A stretch of 64,000 nucleotides of DNA from Winogradskyella epiphytica (GCF_003217215.1 NZ_QJTD01000003.1:186001-250000); one strand, 5' to 3'. Positions 53,123 to 61,463 are shown, numbered from the stretch's first letter. The notes: generated from the letters alone by a model not told the origin. Made by a program: numbers and translations.

Positions 53123-54010
53123 ATGTATTACAACGAAAACACAGTAATTTATTTAGACGGTAAGTTTGTAAAAGCTAACGAAGCTTCAACTGATCTCTAC
53201 AGCCAAACCATGCATTACGGCTATGGTGTATTTGAAGGGATTCGAGCTTATGCTGTGGAAAATGGAACACAAGTATTTAAAGCAGAGGAACATTATGACC
53301 GCTTAAAGAAATCGGCAGAACTCATTAATATTCCTTTTGACTACAATGTTCAGGGATTAATAGAGGTGACTTATGAATTATTAAAAAGGAATAATTTAAC
53401 TGATGCTTATGTTCGTCCTTTAGTGTTCTGTGACCCGAATATGTCACTTGCTCGACCTAATAATGTATCTATTATGATTTGTGCTTGGGAATGGGGCGCT
53501 TATTTAGGTGATAAACAATTGCGATTAACAGTATCTTCTTATTGCCGTCCGCATCCACGCTCTATAAAAATTGAAGCCAAAGTTTGCGGTCATTATGTCA
53601 ATTCTATTTTGGCCACAAACGAAGCAAAAGACAAAGGCTTCGATGAAGCTTTACTTTTAGATAGCGATGGTTATTTGGCCGAAGGACCTGGAGCAAATCT
53701 ATTTTTCGAAAAAGATGACGTTTTATTCACGCCACAATTAGGAAATATTCTACCTGGAATTACACGTGCTACAGTATTAGAGCTAGCGGAAGAACTTGGA
53801 ATTAAAGTAGAACAAGGTTTGTTTAAACCCGAAGCATTAGCAGCTGCAGATAGTGCGTTCTATTGCGGAACAGCGGCTGAAGTTATTGGAATTGAATCTG
53901 TAGATGATAAAAAGTTTCCTAAAGCATGGAATGAGACATTAGGGAAAAAGTTAAAGGACGCCTATTCAAAGCGTGTTAGACAGCCTAAAGCAGTTCAAGA
54001 ACAGCTATAA
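53123..54010 (+). CDS. ilvE: Branched-chain amino acid aminotransferase
   Basis: This 295-residue class IV PLP aminotransferase exchanges amino groups between glutamate and the keto acids of Ile, Val and Leu. It shows TVIYLDGKFVKANEA at the start, MHYGYGVFEGIRAY near 32, the PLP lysine in KIEAKVCGHYVNSILATNEA near 155, and EGPGANLFFEK and GNILPGITRATVLELAEELG further on. The length fits IlvE (309 in E. coli). It is the only ilv gene here, preceded by two Ile-rich leaders with terminators. Control by Ile-tRNA charging is therefore likely. Confidence 0.97.
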   Translation: MYYNENTVIYLDGKFVKANEASTDLYSQTMHYGYGVFEGIRAYAVENGTQVFKAEEHYDRLKKSAELINIPFDYNVQGLIEVTYELLKRNNLTDAYVRPLVFCDPNMSLARPNNVSIMICAWEWGAYLGDKQLRLTVSSYCRPHPRSIKIEAKVCGHYVNSILATNEAKDKGFDEALLLDSDGYLAEGPGANLFFEKDDVLFTPQLGNILPGITRATVLELAEELGIKVEQGLFKPEALAAADSAFYCGTAAEVIGIESVDDKKFPKAWNETLGKKLKDAYSKRVRQPKAVQEQL

Positions 54011-54031
54011 CTAAAAAGACTTTAAAAAAAC

Positions 54032-54069
54032 AAACTCCAATTTATGACCTTGCTTGTAAATTGGGGTTT
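54032..54069 (+). terminator. Possible ilvE terminator without a strong T run
   Basis: A 13-bp stem (arms AAACTCCAATTTA and TAAATTGGGGTTT, one G-T pair) has a 12-base loop. Only TTTAG follows, so function as an intrinsic terminator is uncertain. Confidence 0.45.
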
Positions 54070-54144
54070 AGTTGATTGGGCAAATGTGTTAAGATAAGAA
54101 TTTTACAGGTCATAATTTCAGAACTTTGTTCGTAAACATCTTAG

Positions 54145-54537
54145 TTATTTCCAATCGACTTTTAGGTCTTTGAGTAGGTCGTTTAATTTAATTAAGGAAG
54201 CTTTCTCAATGACTTTGGTGTTAATACGGATACTCTTATTATCTGTCTTTAGAATATATGAATTACCGAAACTTATTATGTCCTTGACATCCTTCAATTG
54301 AACCTTCTTGTTTTCAAATAAGATATTTAACTGAAGAGTTCCATTTTTTATGGTAATGTATTGGTTGCTAAATTCGTAGGCAAACATAAATAGATATGTG
54401 ATTCCTACAAGGACATAGATGAATTCATACCATCTATACATCTCATTTTCAATAAAACTATAGGTGCCTATGCCAATCCACAGCAGCCCAATAATTAGGT
54501 TACCATACAGTCGAGTTTTTTTATAGTGGATTTTCAT
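54145..54537 (-). CDS. Small membrane protein with a PH-like C-terminal domain
   Basis: This 130-residue protein has two membrane helices at about 12-28 and 38-56 (GLLWIGIGTYSF; FIYVLVGITYLFMFAYEF). The C-terminal 70 residues are beta-rich (YITIKNGTLQLNILF, VQLKDVKDIISFGNSYIL) and look like a bacterial PH-like domain (YdbS/EbsA style). It is alone on this strand, with about 500 bp of non-coding DNA upstream. Function unknown. Confidence 0.75.
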   Translation of the reverse strand: MKIHYKKTRLYGNLIIGLLWIGIGTYSFIENEMYRWYEFIYVLVGITYLFMFAYEFSNQYITIKNGTLQLNILFENKKVQLKDVKDIISFGNSYILKTDNKSIRINTKVIEKASLIKLNDLLKDLKVDWK

Positions 54538-55042
54538 TTAAATACAATATGATTGCTTTATAATTATGAAACTACTCGGTTTCTGAAGGTCTACAGCTGT
54601 TTTTTTAATTTATCTCATTTCGGTGGATTAACTCGTTATATTTATAGGGTTGGTCACTCTTCTATTGGTAATACTATACGTGCCCCAACAAGTTTAAACT
54701 CAGTTATACACCTTTCCATTTATAATTTTGAAAATATAATAAATAAATTTAAGATTTATTAAAAACATAAAATGCGCTTCAAATTCTAGTTGAATACTAA
54801 TATCACCAATAATTATATACTGCAACAATCGTAGCGTATTCAGCGGCTATAGTTTAGTCTATTTACTATAAGTGTCTCTGCGTCTTCGACAAATACCGGA
54901 GGTAGTTATTCCGTGACTTTTATTATATGTCTTTCCTTTTATACAACTAGCTATCTCTTTATAATAAGAAGACAAATCCGCTTTATTGATGACATTATTA
55001 GTTTATTGCGATGTCATAGTATAACCATAAAATTAAATTGAA
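54538..55042. other. 505-bp intergenic region without a supported gene
   Basis: The region is AT-rich. A 69-codon plus-strand frame starting from TTG at 54553 has no coding character and I reject it. An inverted repeat ATGACAT-N15-ATGTCAT at 54989-55017 lies 26 bp before the next gene and may be an operator. No TAnnTTTG box is visible. Confidence 0.5.
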
Positions 55043-55564
55043 ATGATGTTATCAAAAATTCAAAATTTATTCGCTATTGCACTTATTATGTGTTTATCCT
55101 CCTGTTCATCGGATGATGATAGTTCTGACTCAATGACCGAATTACATGGAACTTGGTCTGTAGTTTCTTTAAGTATTGAAACGGCATTCGACCTTAACAA
55201 TGATGGTGTGGCTTCAAGAAATTTAGTTGAGGAAACGCCATGTTATAACGGTGATTATGTAAATTTTAATAGCGACGGAGATGTTAGAGTTGTAACGGCT
55301 TTAACAGATATTTCAGTAAATGTAAATAGTTCAACAGATTATAACTACACTTACGAATGTTTACCAGGAATAGATCAAGAATCAACTTGGACGAGAAACG
55401 AAAATGTTGTCACTATTACTATGTTGGGATATACCTTATCCGGAACGATTTCAGGAAATACTATGACGGTTGTAATTCCTAATTTCTTTCAAATTCAAAA
55501 ATACGATGGCAACGCGTATTATGAAGTCGAAGAAGATGTTACTGTAGTATATATAAAGGCTTGA
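55043..55564 (+). CDS. Lipocalin-like lipoprotein
   Basis: This 173-residue protein has a lipoprotein signal (LFAIALIMCLSSC, Cys 21 or 20 depending on which of two adjacent ATG codons is used), followed by acidic DDDSSD that favours surface display. The mature part fits the lipocalin-like domain common in Flavobacteria: LHGTWSVVSLSIE, then beta strands VNFNSDGDVRVVT, STWTRNENVVTITML and TLSGTISGNTMTVVI. The ligand is unknown. A strong terminator follows. Confidence 0.8.
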   Translation: MMLSKIQNLFAIALIMCLSSCSSDDDSSDSMTELHGTWSVVSLSIETAFDLNNDGVASRNLVEETPCYNGDYVNFNSDGDVRVVTALTDISVNVNSSTDYNYTYECLPGIDQESTWTRNENVVTITMLGYTLSGTISGNTMTVVIPNFFQIQKYDGNAYYEVEEDVTVVYIKA

Positions 55565-55582
55565 TATTTGGTTAGTTGATTT

Positions 55583-55620
55583 GAAAAGCCATGAAATTTA
55601 ATTTCATGGCTTTTCTTTTT
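55583..55620. terminator. Bidirectional terminator
   Basis: A 15-bp stem GAAAAGCCATGAAAT / ATTTCATGGCTTTTC with a short TTA loop is followed by TTTTT. It lies between the lipocalin-like gene and the convergent sirtuin gene. Confidence 0.9.
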
Positions 55621-56293
55621 AGGATAATCTCTTAAGAAGTTCTTTCATACCTTCTGTAGCGGACTTAGCGATTACTGTAATTTTTCCTCTACTTTGAATT
55701 GCAGGATTAGGATCTATATAATAAATAGGAGTATCCGAAGGGGCAAAATCTATTAAACCTGCCGCAGGATAGACTTGCATGCTCGTGCCTATTATAACCA
55801 ATATATCGGCTTGCGCACATATTTTCATGGCCTTCTCGATCATTGGAACGGCTTCACCAAACCACACAATATGAGGTCGGAGTTGAGATCCCTTGTCGCA
55901 TAGATCACCCAAGTTAAGGTCCTGCGTCCATACTTTAATGTCGTTTTCGTCTTTGGAACTTCTTGCTTTTCGTAATTCGCCATGTAAATGAATGACATTA
56001 GAACTTCCCGCTCGCTCATGTAAATCATCGACATTTTGAGTGATAATAGTGACTTGATAATCTTTTTCAAGTTGTACTAAATCCAAATGCGCTCGGTTGG
56101 GGTCAACCTCATTTAGCTGTCTTCTTCTTTGATTATAAAAATCTAAAACTAATTCGGGGTTTCGGGCAAACCCTTCAGGTGTAGCCACTTCCATAACATC
56201 ATGACCTTCCCAAAGACCATCGGCATCTCTAAAGGTTTTAATGCCACTTTCGGCACTCATTCCAGCACCTGTTAATACGACTATATGTTTCAT
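55619..56293 (-). CDS. NAD-dependent deacylase (class III sirtuin, CobB-like) without zinc cysteines
   Basis: From the ATG at 56293 the protein has 224 residues and opens KHIVVLTGAGMSAESGIKTF, the NAD-binding start. An upstream ATG at 56347 would extend into the preceding gene. TQNVDDLHERAG and the catalytic His in VIHLHGEL are present, as are the Tyr and Arg of class III (FYNQRRR), which point to desuccinylase or demalonylase action. The four cysteines of the zinc module are reduced to one (KARSSKDEND; LCDKGSQLRPH). The fold may be kept without zinc, as in some other Bacteroidota sirtuins. It lies 10 bp after the TPR gene. Confidence 0.92.
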   Translation of the reverse strand: MKHIVVLTGAGMSAESGIKTFRDADGLWEGHDVMEVATPEGFARNPELVLDFYNQRRRQLNEVDPNRAHLDLVQLEKDYQVTIITQNVDDLHERAGSSNVIHLHGELRKARSSKDENDIKVWTQDLNLGDLCDKGSQLRPHIVWFGEAVPMIEKAMKICAQADILVIIGTSMQVYPAAGLIDFAPSDTPIYYIDPNPAIQSRGKITVIAKSATEGMKELLKRLS

Positions 56294-56303
56294 AATAAAT
56301 TTG

Positions 56304-57497
56304 TTAAGAGTTGCGCTTCCAGTTTTTATAAACTTCAGAGTTGACAAAACCTTCTAGCGCATTGCTGCCATCCGGTTCTTTTTCTTCAATAAATTCTAGT
56401 AAAGCATCTTTGTCATACTCCTGTGCTATTAAATGTTTGACTACTTCTAAAACCTCTTCAAACCGGTTTTGAAAGTTGAGACTAACCATATAACCAATAT
56501 AGCCTTCGATAAGATCTATATAGTTCGAGGTCATATATTTATAATGCTTTTCTGCATTTATATAATCGCCTTCTAAGACATAAATATTCCCTTTTAAGAG
56601 ATTCAGAAAATCATCGTTAGTTTCATAAATGAGTTTATCAACATTTTGTCTCGCAGTTTTAAAATCACCTTTAAGAATATTATAGTCCACCTGTTTTAAG
56701 TATAAGGTCGGATCATTAGGATATAATTCGGAAAATTCTTTTAAGGCTTCTTCATAGAGTTCATCATTAAATGAACTAGCATAAGAGGCTTTGGTAAGTA
56801 AGGTAAATTTCTCTTTCGCCATTGGGCCCTTTATTTCAGAGAGTCTATTGTATGCCTCTTCAAATTTCCCTTGTGTAGCAAATTTTCGAGCCTCTAACAT
56901 ATTAAAAACGGAATTGTCAATGGTACGTGAATTCTCGTCTTTTGGCTGTGCTAATAAAAAGATTCGGCGAAGTGTAGAAGAGAAATGCTCTGCCGTGAGA
57001 TAAATATAAATATCGCTAAATTTTAAAGTCTCACCATCAGTACAAACCTTGTAGTCGTGATAGTTCACGCCTGTCGCTTCGGAATACAACCTAAACGTGA
57101 AATAATAGGTCATTTCTTCTACGTTGTATTTATAATTGACTAAGTTATAATAGGCACCAGTTTCAATGGTATTGATAATACTTTTAGATAATGTGCTTCC
57201 AGTATTGGAAACACCTTGCATAAATCCTTTAGTAAAGTCATCATTGAGATCAATCTCTTGATATTCTGCGATATGACATTTAAAAGCATCTATGTCAAAT
57301 TTTTCGTCGAACCCTCGACTTTCCAGTTCATAAAAAGAAGACTGAATGTATTCCGCCAATTCAATTACCTTTGCGTCGTTTTCTTCAGTTTCTTCAAGAC
57401 GTTCACAGTCGCAATCAATTAAAGGGGCTTGAGAATGACTGGTAAGACTAAAAAAAACAATAAAAAGTACAAGACTAATAGTAGATTTCAATTTCAT
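56304..57497 (-). CDS. Exported TPR-repeat protein
   Basis: This 397-residue protein has a signal peptide (about 1-22, ending TSHSQ). The N-terminal 170 residues are a domain I do not recognise, with paired Cys (DCDCERL). The C-terminal half is made of TPR-like repeats (ARKFATQGKFEEAYNRLSEI, EEALKEFSELYPNDPTLYLK, KGDFKTARQNVDKLIYETND, EGDYINAEKHYKYMTSN). The sirtuin gene follows after 10 bp, so they share a transcript. Divergent from trmH-like with a 32-bp gap. Function unknown. Confidence 0.82.
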   Translation of the reverse strand: MKLKSTISLVLFIVFFSLTSHSQAPLIDCDCERLEETEENDAKVIELAEYIQSSFYELESRGFDEKFDIDAFKCHIAEYQEIDLNDDFTKGFMQGVSNTGSTLSKSIINTIETGAYYNLVNYKYNVEEMTYYFTFRLYSEATGVNYHDYKVCTDGETLKFSDIYIYLTAEHFSSTLRRIFLLAQPKDENSRTIDNSVFNMLEARKFATQGKFEEAYNRLSEIKGPMAKEKFTLLTKASYASSFNDELYEEALKEFSELYPNDPTLYLKQVDYNILKGDFKTARQNVDKLIYETNDDFLNLLKGNIYVLEGDYINAEKHYKYMTSNYIDLIEGYIGYMVSLNFQNRFEEVLEVVKHLIAQEYDKDALLEFIEEKEPDGSNALEGFVNSEVYKNWKRNS

Positions 57498-57529
57498 AAA
57501 GATTGATTTTGCTTTAAATATAATATTTT

Positions 57530-58189
57530 ATGCCTAAGGACTTACAACTTTTAGAATATTTAGAAAGCTTACTGACCGAGAATAGGAGAGAGCGGTTTCA
57601 AAAGGTATTACCGCAGCGTACAAAACATTTCACTGTGGCTACTGAAGATGTTTACCAATTACATAATACAAGTGCTGTCATGCGCTCGTGTGATGTATTT
57701 GGGATTCAAGAATTGCATATTGTTGAAGAAGTGAATTCTAAAAGTATAGATAGAGAAATTGCGATGGGGGCACAGAAGTGGGTAGACTTAAATCGGTACC
57801 ATTCCATTACAGACTGTTTAAAGAATGTGAAATCAAAAGGTTATCAAATCGTAGCTACAACACCACATATAGACGATTGTGAATTAATCGATTTTGATAT
57901 TACTAAAAAGTCGTGTTTTTTCTTTGGAAGAGAAACAGAAGGCTTGTCACAACAAGTGCTCGATCAAGCCGATTGTTTCTTGAAAATTCCAATGGTGGGC
58001 TTCACAGAAAGTTTGAATATTTCAGTGTCGGCCGCAATTATTCTCCAACACGTGACTTCAAAATTAAGAAAATCGGATATTCAATGGCAATTAACCAAAG
58101 AGGAAATGATAGAAAAACGTTTCGACTGGGTAAAGAAAACCATCAAGAATTATGACGCTATCGTAGAGCGTTATAAAGAAAACAAATAA
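57530..58189 (+). CDS. trmH: tRNA (guanosine-2'-O)-methyltransferase (TrmH, SPOUT class)
   Basis: This 219-residue SPOUT enzyme fits TrmH (229 in E. coli), which methylates G18 of tRNA. N-terminal AVMRSCDVFGIQELHIVEE is motif 1. FFFGRETEGLSQQVL near residue 130 and IPMVGFTESLNISVSAAIIL near 155 are the SAM-binding knot motifs 2 and 3. The gene lies divergently from the TPR gene. The close family RlmB is longer at the N-terminus, which supports TrmH. Confidence 0.92.
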   Translation: MPKDLQLLEYLESLLTENRRERFQKVLPQRTKHFTVATEDVYQLHNTSAVMRSCDVFGIQELHIVEEVNSKSIDREIAMGAQKWVDLNRYHSITDCLKNVKSKGYQIVATTPHIDDCELIDFDITKKSCFFFGRETEGLSQQVLDQADCFLKIPMVGFTESLNISVSAAIILQHVTSKLRKSDIQWQLTKEEMIEKRFDWVKKTIKNYDAIVERYKENK

Positions 58190-58230
58190 GGGTAAAAGCT
58201 TGTAAATTTAGAGGGAAACAATAGTTTTAA

Positions 58231-58258
58231 CCAACTAACAGCTACCAACTAACAGCTA
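58231..58258. repeat. Tandem duplication of a 14-mer
   Basis: CCAACTAACAGCTA occurs twice in direct succession in the gap after the trmH-like gene. The second copy runs into the stop codon of the convergent gene. It is probably a recent slip duplication. Confidence 0.8.
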
Positions 58259-59050
58259 CTTCTTCTTTCCGCGCTCTTTACTACGATTAATCACTTTGTA
58301 CTCTTCGTAGCATTCACTAATAGCATCTAAAATTTGAAGATCATTAGCCGTATTGATAAAGTCTTTAGAATAGTTACATTGGTTCACTATTTCGTCTAAA
58401 TCGTATTTAGTCACTTGAAGTAAAACCAAAAGCATTTCTCTGTCAAAACGCTTCGCGAGTTGATTCCTAATTTCATCATCTTCCTTCATTTTCTTAAGCT
58501 TATGCATTTCATTAGGCTTTCGGCCGAACATATTGTATAAGAAATCTGCAGGATTAAAAATAGCACCAAGAACTTTGGTAGCAATATTAGGTTTTCCAGC
58601 TTCGTAGCCTTGACCAGGTAAACCAGAGATTCGATAACGATTATTAGAAGTCACTGGAATTTGAGCCATATCTACTTTTAAATAACCAGTAAGCTCTAAT
58701 TGTCTAACGGTGACTTCCTCTAATGCTAAAGCCAATTCGGTCATCTCAATTTTAGTATTTCCGAATTTCAACCAGTCATTGGTCACTCTAACTTTAATAG
58801 ATTTATAGCCTAGATAAGATAAGTGTAAAGTGTCATTCGCTTTAGCTCTTATTTCAAATTCACCATCGTCATTACTCGCCGTACCTACCACTTGATTAAT
58901 GTTAACAATATTAGCGCCACTTAAAGGTAAGCTTGTGGTTGAACTAACTAATGTGCCCTTAACTTTTGTAGATTCTTTTGTAGCAGTGGTGTCTTGGCTA
59001 TAGCTATAAACTGTAGTTAAACAAAAAATAAATATAAGTAGATATCGCAT
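58256..59050 (-). CDS. CarboxypepD_reg-like domain protein
   Basis: This 264-residue protein has a signal peptide (about 1-18, ending SYSQ). The N-terminal domain fits the carboxypeptidase regulatory-like domain (VKGTLVSSTTSLPLSGANIV, then DDGEFEIRAKANDTLHLSYLG), a beta sandwich often found in front of TonB receptors; here no barrel follows. The C-terminal 130 residues are helical and charged (KMKEDDEIRNQLAKRF, QILDAISECYEEYKVI). Function unknown; periplasmic location is likely. The stop codon lies inside a 14-mer tandem repeat. Confidence 0.82.
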   Translation of the reverse strand: MRYLLIFIFCLTTVYSYSQDTTATKESTKVKGTLVSSTTSLPLSGANIVNINQVVGTASNDDGEFEIRAKANDTLHLSYLGYKSIKVRVTNDWLKFGNTKIEMTELALALEEVTVRQLELTGYLKVDMAQIPVTSNNRYRISGLPGQGYEAGKPNIATKVLGAIFNPADFLYNMFGRKPNEMHKLKKMKEDDEIRNQLAKRFDREMLLVLLQVTKYDLDEIVNQCNYSKDFINTANDLQILDAISECYEEYKVINRSKERGKKK

Positions 59051-59210
59051 GCGTGTAAGTTACGAGGTAAAGGTAATAAACAAAACCGATTTTCCATATG
59101 AGGGCTATAAATTTGACTAAATATTAACTTTTTTAGATTAGAACCCTTGAGTATTAAAGAATTGCGACGAAAGCAAAGGGTAGCGCTAAGCCTAATGAGA
59201 TATGGCAAAA

Positions 59211-59241
59211 AAAAATCCAAAACTAAAAGTTTTGGATTTTT
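59211..59241. terminator. Terminator of the DEAD-box helicase gene
   Basis: A 14-bp perfect stem AAAAATCCAAAACT / AGTTTTGGATTTTT has a three-base loop. On the minus strand nine T follow. Confidence 0.9.
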
Positions 59242-59266
59242 ATATCATCTATAGCATTTCTGCTAA

Positions 59267-61150
59267 TTAATCTCTTCTTCGAGAACGTCTTGGTCTTTCA
59301 GAACCAGAGAAACTTGTTTCCGTTGCTCTTCTGTCTCCTCTAGAGTCATCAAACTTTCGTTCGCCACCTCTTGAGTCTTCAGTACGTCGACTACGTCTTG
59401 CTCCTGGTCCAGCAGAAGAACGTCTATCACTAGAACGTCTTTCTCCTCTTGGTTTATCATCGCGTCTGCGAGCTCCACCACCAGAACGTCTTTCGCTACC
59501 TCCACGACCTCTTCCGCCGCTTCTGCCACCACTACGTCCTTTGTCTGCGCTAACTTCTACATTAACAAATCGACCTTCATGTTTAAAGTCGGTAAAGAAG
59601 GCAAGTACTTTTTCTTGTAATGCTTTTTCAGTATTAAAGAATGAAAAACTTTCTTTAACATCAACTTTAAAGACATCATCACGTCCAAGCTCTAATTGTT
59701 CTTTTAAGAAATCTTTCAATTTCATCCAATCAAAACCATCTTTGCTACCTACGTTAATAAAGAAACGAGCATCGTTAGATTGTTTCCCATAATCACGTCC
59801 GCCATCTCTATCGCTTCCACGAGAATCAACAACAGCTAAATCTTTAGATTTTTGGTAGTAGTTGTAGAAACGGTTGAATTCAACAGAGAAGAATTTTTTG
59901 ATCAATTCCTCTTTATCTGTATCTGCAAATAATTCATTGATGCTTTCTAAATGCTTGTCAATAGCATTTGTTGTTTCAGTCGTATGAATTTTATTCGCTA
60001 AAGACATTAATTGTACTTCTACGATATCTTCAGCAGAAGGAATTTCTTTCTTTACAAAATCCTTCTTAATAATACGCTCTATACTTTTAATCTTTCTAAC
60101 TTCACTTTTAGAAACTATTACCATAGAGATTCCTGTTTTACCAGCACGTCCAGTTCTACCAGATCTATGTGTATAAATTTCAGGTTCGTCAGGTAATTGG
60201 TAATTAATTACGTGAGTAATATCATCCACATCAATACCACGAGCAGCAACATCTGTAGCTACTAACATTTGTATTTGTTGATTTCTAAAAGACTTCATTA
60301 CCAAATCTCTTTGGTTCTGACTTAAATCACCATGTAATGCTCCAGCAGAGTAACCGTCTTCAATTAAAGTTTCAGCTACTTTTTGAGTATCGCGTTTGGT
60401 ACGACAGAAAATCACAGAGAAAATATCTGGATTAGCATCAGCCAAACGTTTTAAAGCTTGGTAACGATCTCTTGCGTTTACTAAATAGTATTCGTGAGAA
60501 ACATTACTTGTACTTTCATTTTTATTACCAACCGTAATTTCAGTTGGGTTATTCATGAATTTCTTTGCAATAGTCGCTACCTCTTTAGGCATGGTTGCAG
60601 AGAATAACCAGGTGTGTTTATCTTCAGGAGTATGAGATAAAATATCAATAATATCATCATAGAATCCCATGTTTAACATCTCATCAGCCTCGTCTAAAAC
60701 GCTATATTGTATTTGAGAAATGTCAACCATCTTACGCTTAATCATATCTTTCATACGACCAGGAGTAGCCACAATAATTTGTGCGCCTCGTTTAACGTCT
60801 CTCGCTTGATCCGAAATACTTGATCCACCATAAATAGCAACAACATTTAAGCCCTTGCAGTATTTACCGTAGTTTTTTATTTCGTTTGTAATCTGTAAAC
60901 AAAGTTCACGAGTAGGAGATAATATTAAACCTTGAGTGGTTCTATTATTAAAATCTATTTTTTGCAACATCGGAAATCCGAAGGCTGCGGTTTTTCCCGT
61001 ACCAGTTTGAGCCAAAGCAACTAAGTCTTCGTCTTGTTCTAATAAAATTGGGATTGCTTTTGCTTGAACTTCACTTGGTTTTTCAAAACCTAAATCAGTA
61101 ATAGCGTTAAGAAGGTCTTGATTAAGACCGAGTTCTTGGAATGTGCTCAT
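59267..61150 (-). CDS. DEAD-box RNA helicase (DeaD/CsdA-like) with Arg/Gly-rich tail
   Basis: From the ATG at 61150 the protein has 627 residues; a longer frame from 61219 would include the leader hairpin. Helicase motifs are complete: Q motif near residue 10, ALAQTGTGKTAAFGFP (I), SPTRELCLQI (Ia), ATPGRMKDM (Ib), VLDEADEMLNMGF (II), LFSATMP (III), ATDVAARGIDVDDITHVINY (V) and HRSGRTGRAG (VI). A DbpA-type RNA-binding domain follows at about 450-545, then an 80-residue RGG/Ser-rich tail. It should unwind structured RNA in ribosome assembly or mRNA decay, often at low temperature. The leader has two strong hairpins. Confidence 0.95.
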   Translation of the reverse strand: MSTFQELGLNQDLLNAITDLGFEKPSEVQAKAIPILLEQDEDLVALAQTGTGKTAAFGFPMLQKIDFNNRTTQGLILSPTRELCLQITNEIKNYGKYCKGLNVVAIYGGSSISDQARDVKRGAQIIVATPGRMKDMIKRKMVDISQIQYSVLDEADEMLNMGFYDDIIDILSHTPEDKHTWLFSATMPKEVATIAKKFMNNPTEITVGNKNESTSNVSHEYYLVNARDRYQALKRLADANPDIFSVIFCRTKRDTQKVAETLIEDGYSAGALHGDLSQNQRDLVMKSFRNQQIQMLVATDVAARGIDVDDITHVINYQLPDEPEIYTHRSGRTGRAGKTGISMVIVSKSEVRKIKSIERIIKKDFVKKEIPSAEDIVEVQLMSLANKIHTTETTNAIDKHLESINELFADTDKEELIKKFFSVEFNRFYNYYQKSKDLAVVDSRGSDRDGGRDYGKQSNDARFFINVGSKDGFDWMKLKDFLKEQLELGRDDVFKVDVKESFSFFNTEKALQEKVLAFFTDFKHEGRFVNVEVSADKGRSGGRSGGRGRGGSERRSGGGARRRDDKPRGERRSSDRRSSAGPGARRSRRTEDSRGGERKFDDSRGDRRATETSFSGSERPRRSRRRD

Positions 61151-61164
61151 TCTTGAGTTTTTAT

Positions 61165-61212
61165 GTATTCGATTATGTCTTTTTAGTGCTAAAAAGAAGC
61201 GAATCGACATAC
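61165..61212 (-). promoter_or_regulatory. Large stem-loop in the helicase mRNA leader
   Basis: GTAT / ATAC, CGATT / AATCG and TCTTTTTAG / CTAAAAAGA nest around a two-base loop, giving about 18 base pairs with small internal loops. It ends 15 nt before the ATG at 61150, so it could control translation, for example as a cold-responsive or autoregulatory structure. Confidence 0.55.
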
Positions 61213-61254
61213 TAAACACTTAAACTTCTTGGTAACACACCCTCACTCTGAGGA

Positions 61255-61281
61255 ATAAAAAAATCCTTTCTGCGGATTTTT
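61255..61281 (-). terminator. Terminator-like hairpin at the start of the helicase leader
   Basis: On the minus strand an AAAAATCC / GGATTTTT stem with a seven-base loop is followed by T7. It lies directly after the expected start site of the helicase mRNA and may act as an attenuator. On the plus strand it has no gene to end. Confidence 0.45.
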
Positions 61282-61290
61282 AGCAAGGTG

Positions 61291-61298
61291 CAAATGTA
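61291..61298 (-). promoter_or_regulatory. -7 box of the DEAD-box helicase gene
   Basis: The minus strand reads TACATTTG (TAnnTTTG). The leader to the ATG would be about 134 nt, unusually long for this window. The -33 element is unclear. Confidence 0.5.
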
Positions 61299-61335
61299 AA
61301 ACAAAAAATTGGATAATCACCTATTTATTTTTGTT

Positions 61336-61463
61336 TGGGCGCTTTAACAGGCTTTCACTACTCAATCTTTTTATCGCCCTAAGCCTTGTCATACCTCGCT
61401 TGCGCTCAGCTGAGTTTAGGGCAATAAAAAGGATTTCAAACAGGCCGTTCAATCCTTAGCGCA
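61336..61463. repeat. Flavobacterial intergenic palindromic repeat (about 128 bp)
   Basis: Outer parts GGGCGCTTT... and ...CCTTAGCGC enclose inner arms CTTTTTATCGCCCTAA (61367-61382) and TTAGGGCAATAAAAAG (61416-61431), which match at 15 of 16 positions. The loop holds the 10-bp palindrome CTCAGCTGAG. The CTTTTTAT...AATAAAAAGGATTTC pattern with AATCC..AGCGC flanks recalls repeats found many times in Flavobacteriaceae genomes, with variable loops. It lies between the helicase and rdgB genes. Confidence 0.65.

Noticed and set aside
54553..54762. 69-codon plus-strand frame starting from TTG
   Set aside because: Low-complexity composition with no signal, motif or promoter; it lies in AT-rich intergenic DNA.
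59263..59532. 89-codon minus-strand frame rich in Val, Asp and Glu
   Set aside because: It is a shifted reading of the Arg/Gly-rich tail of the DEAD-box helicase; the repetitive codons keep that frame open.
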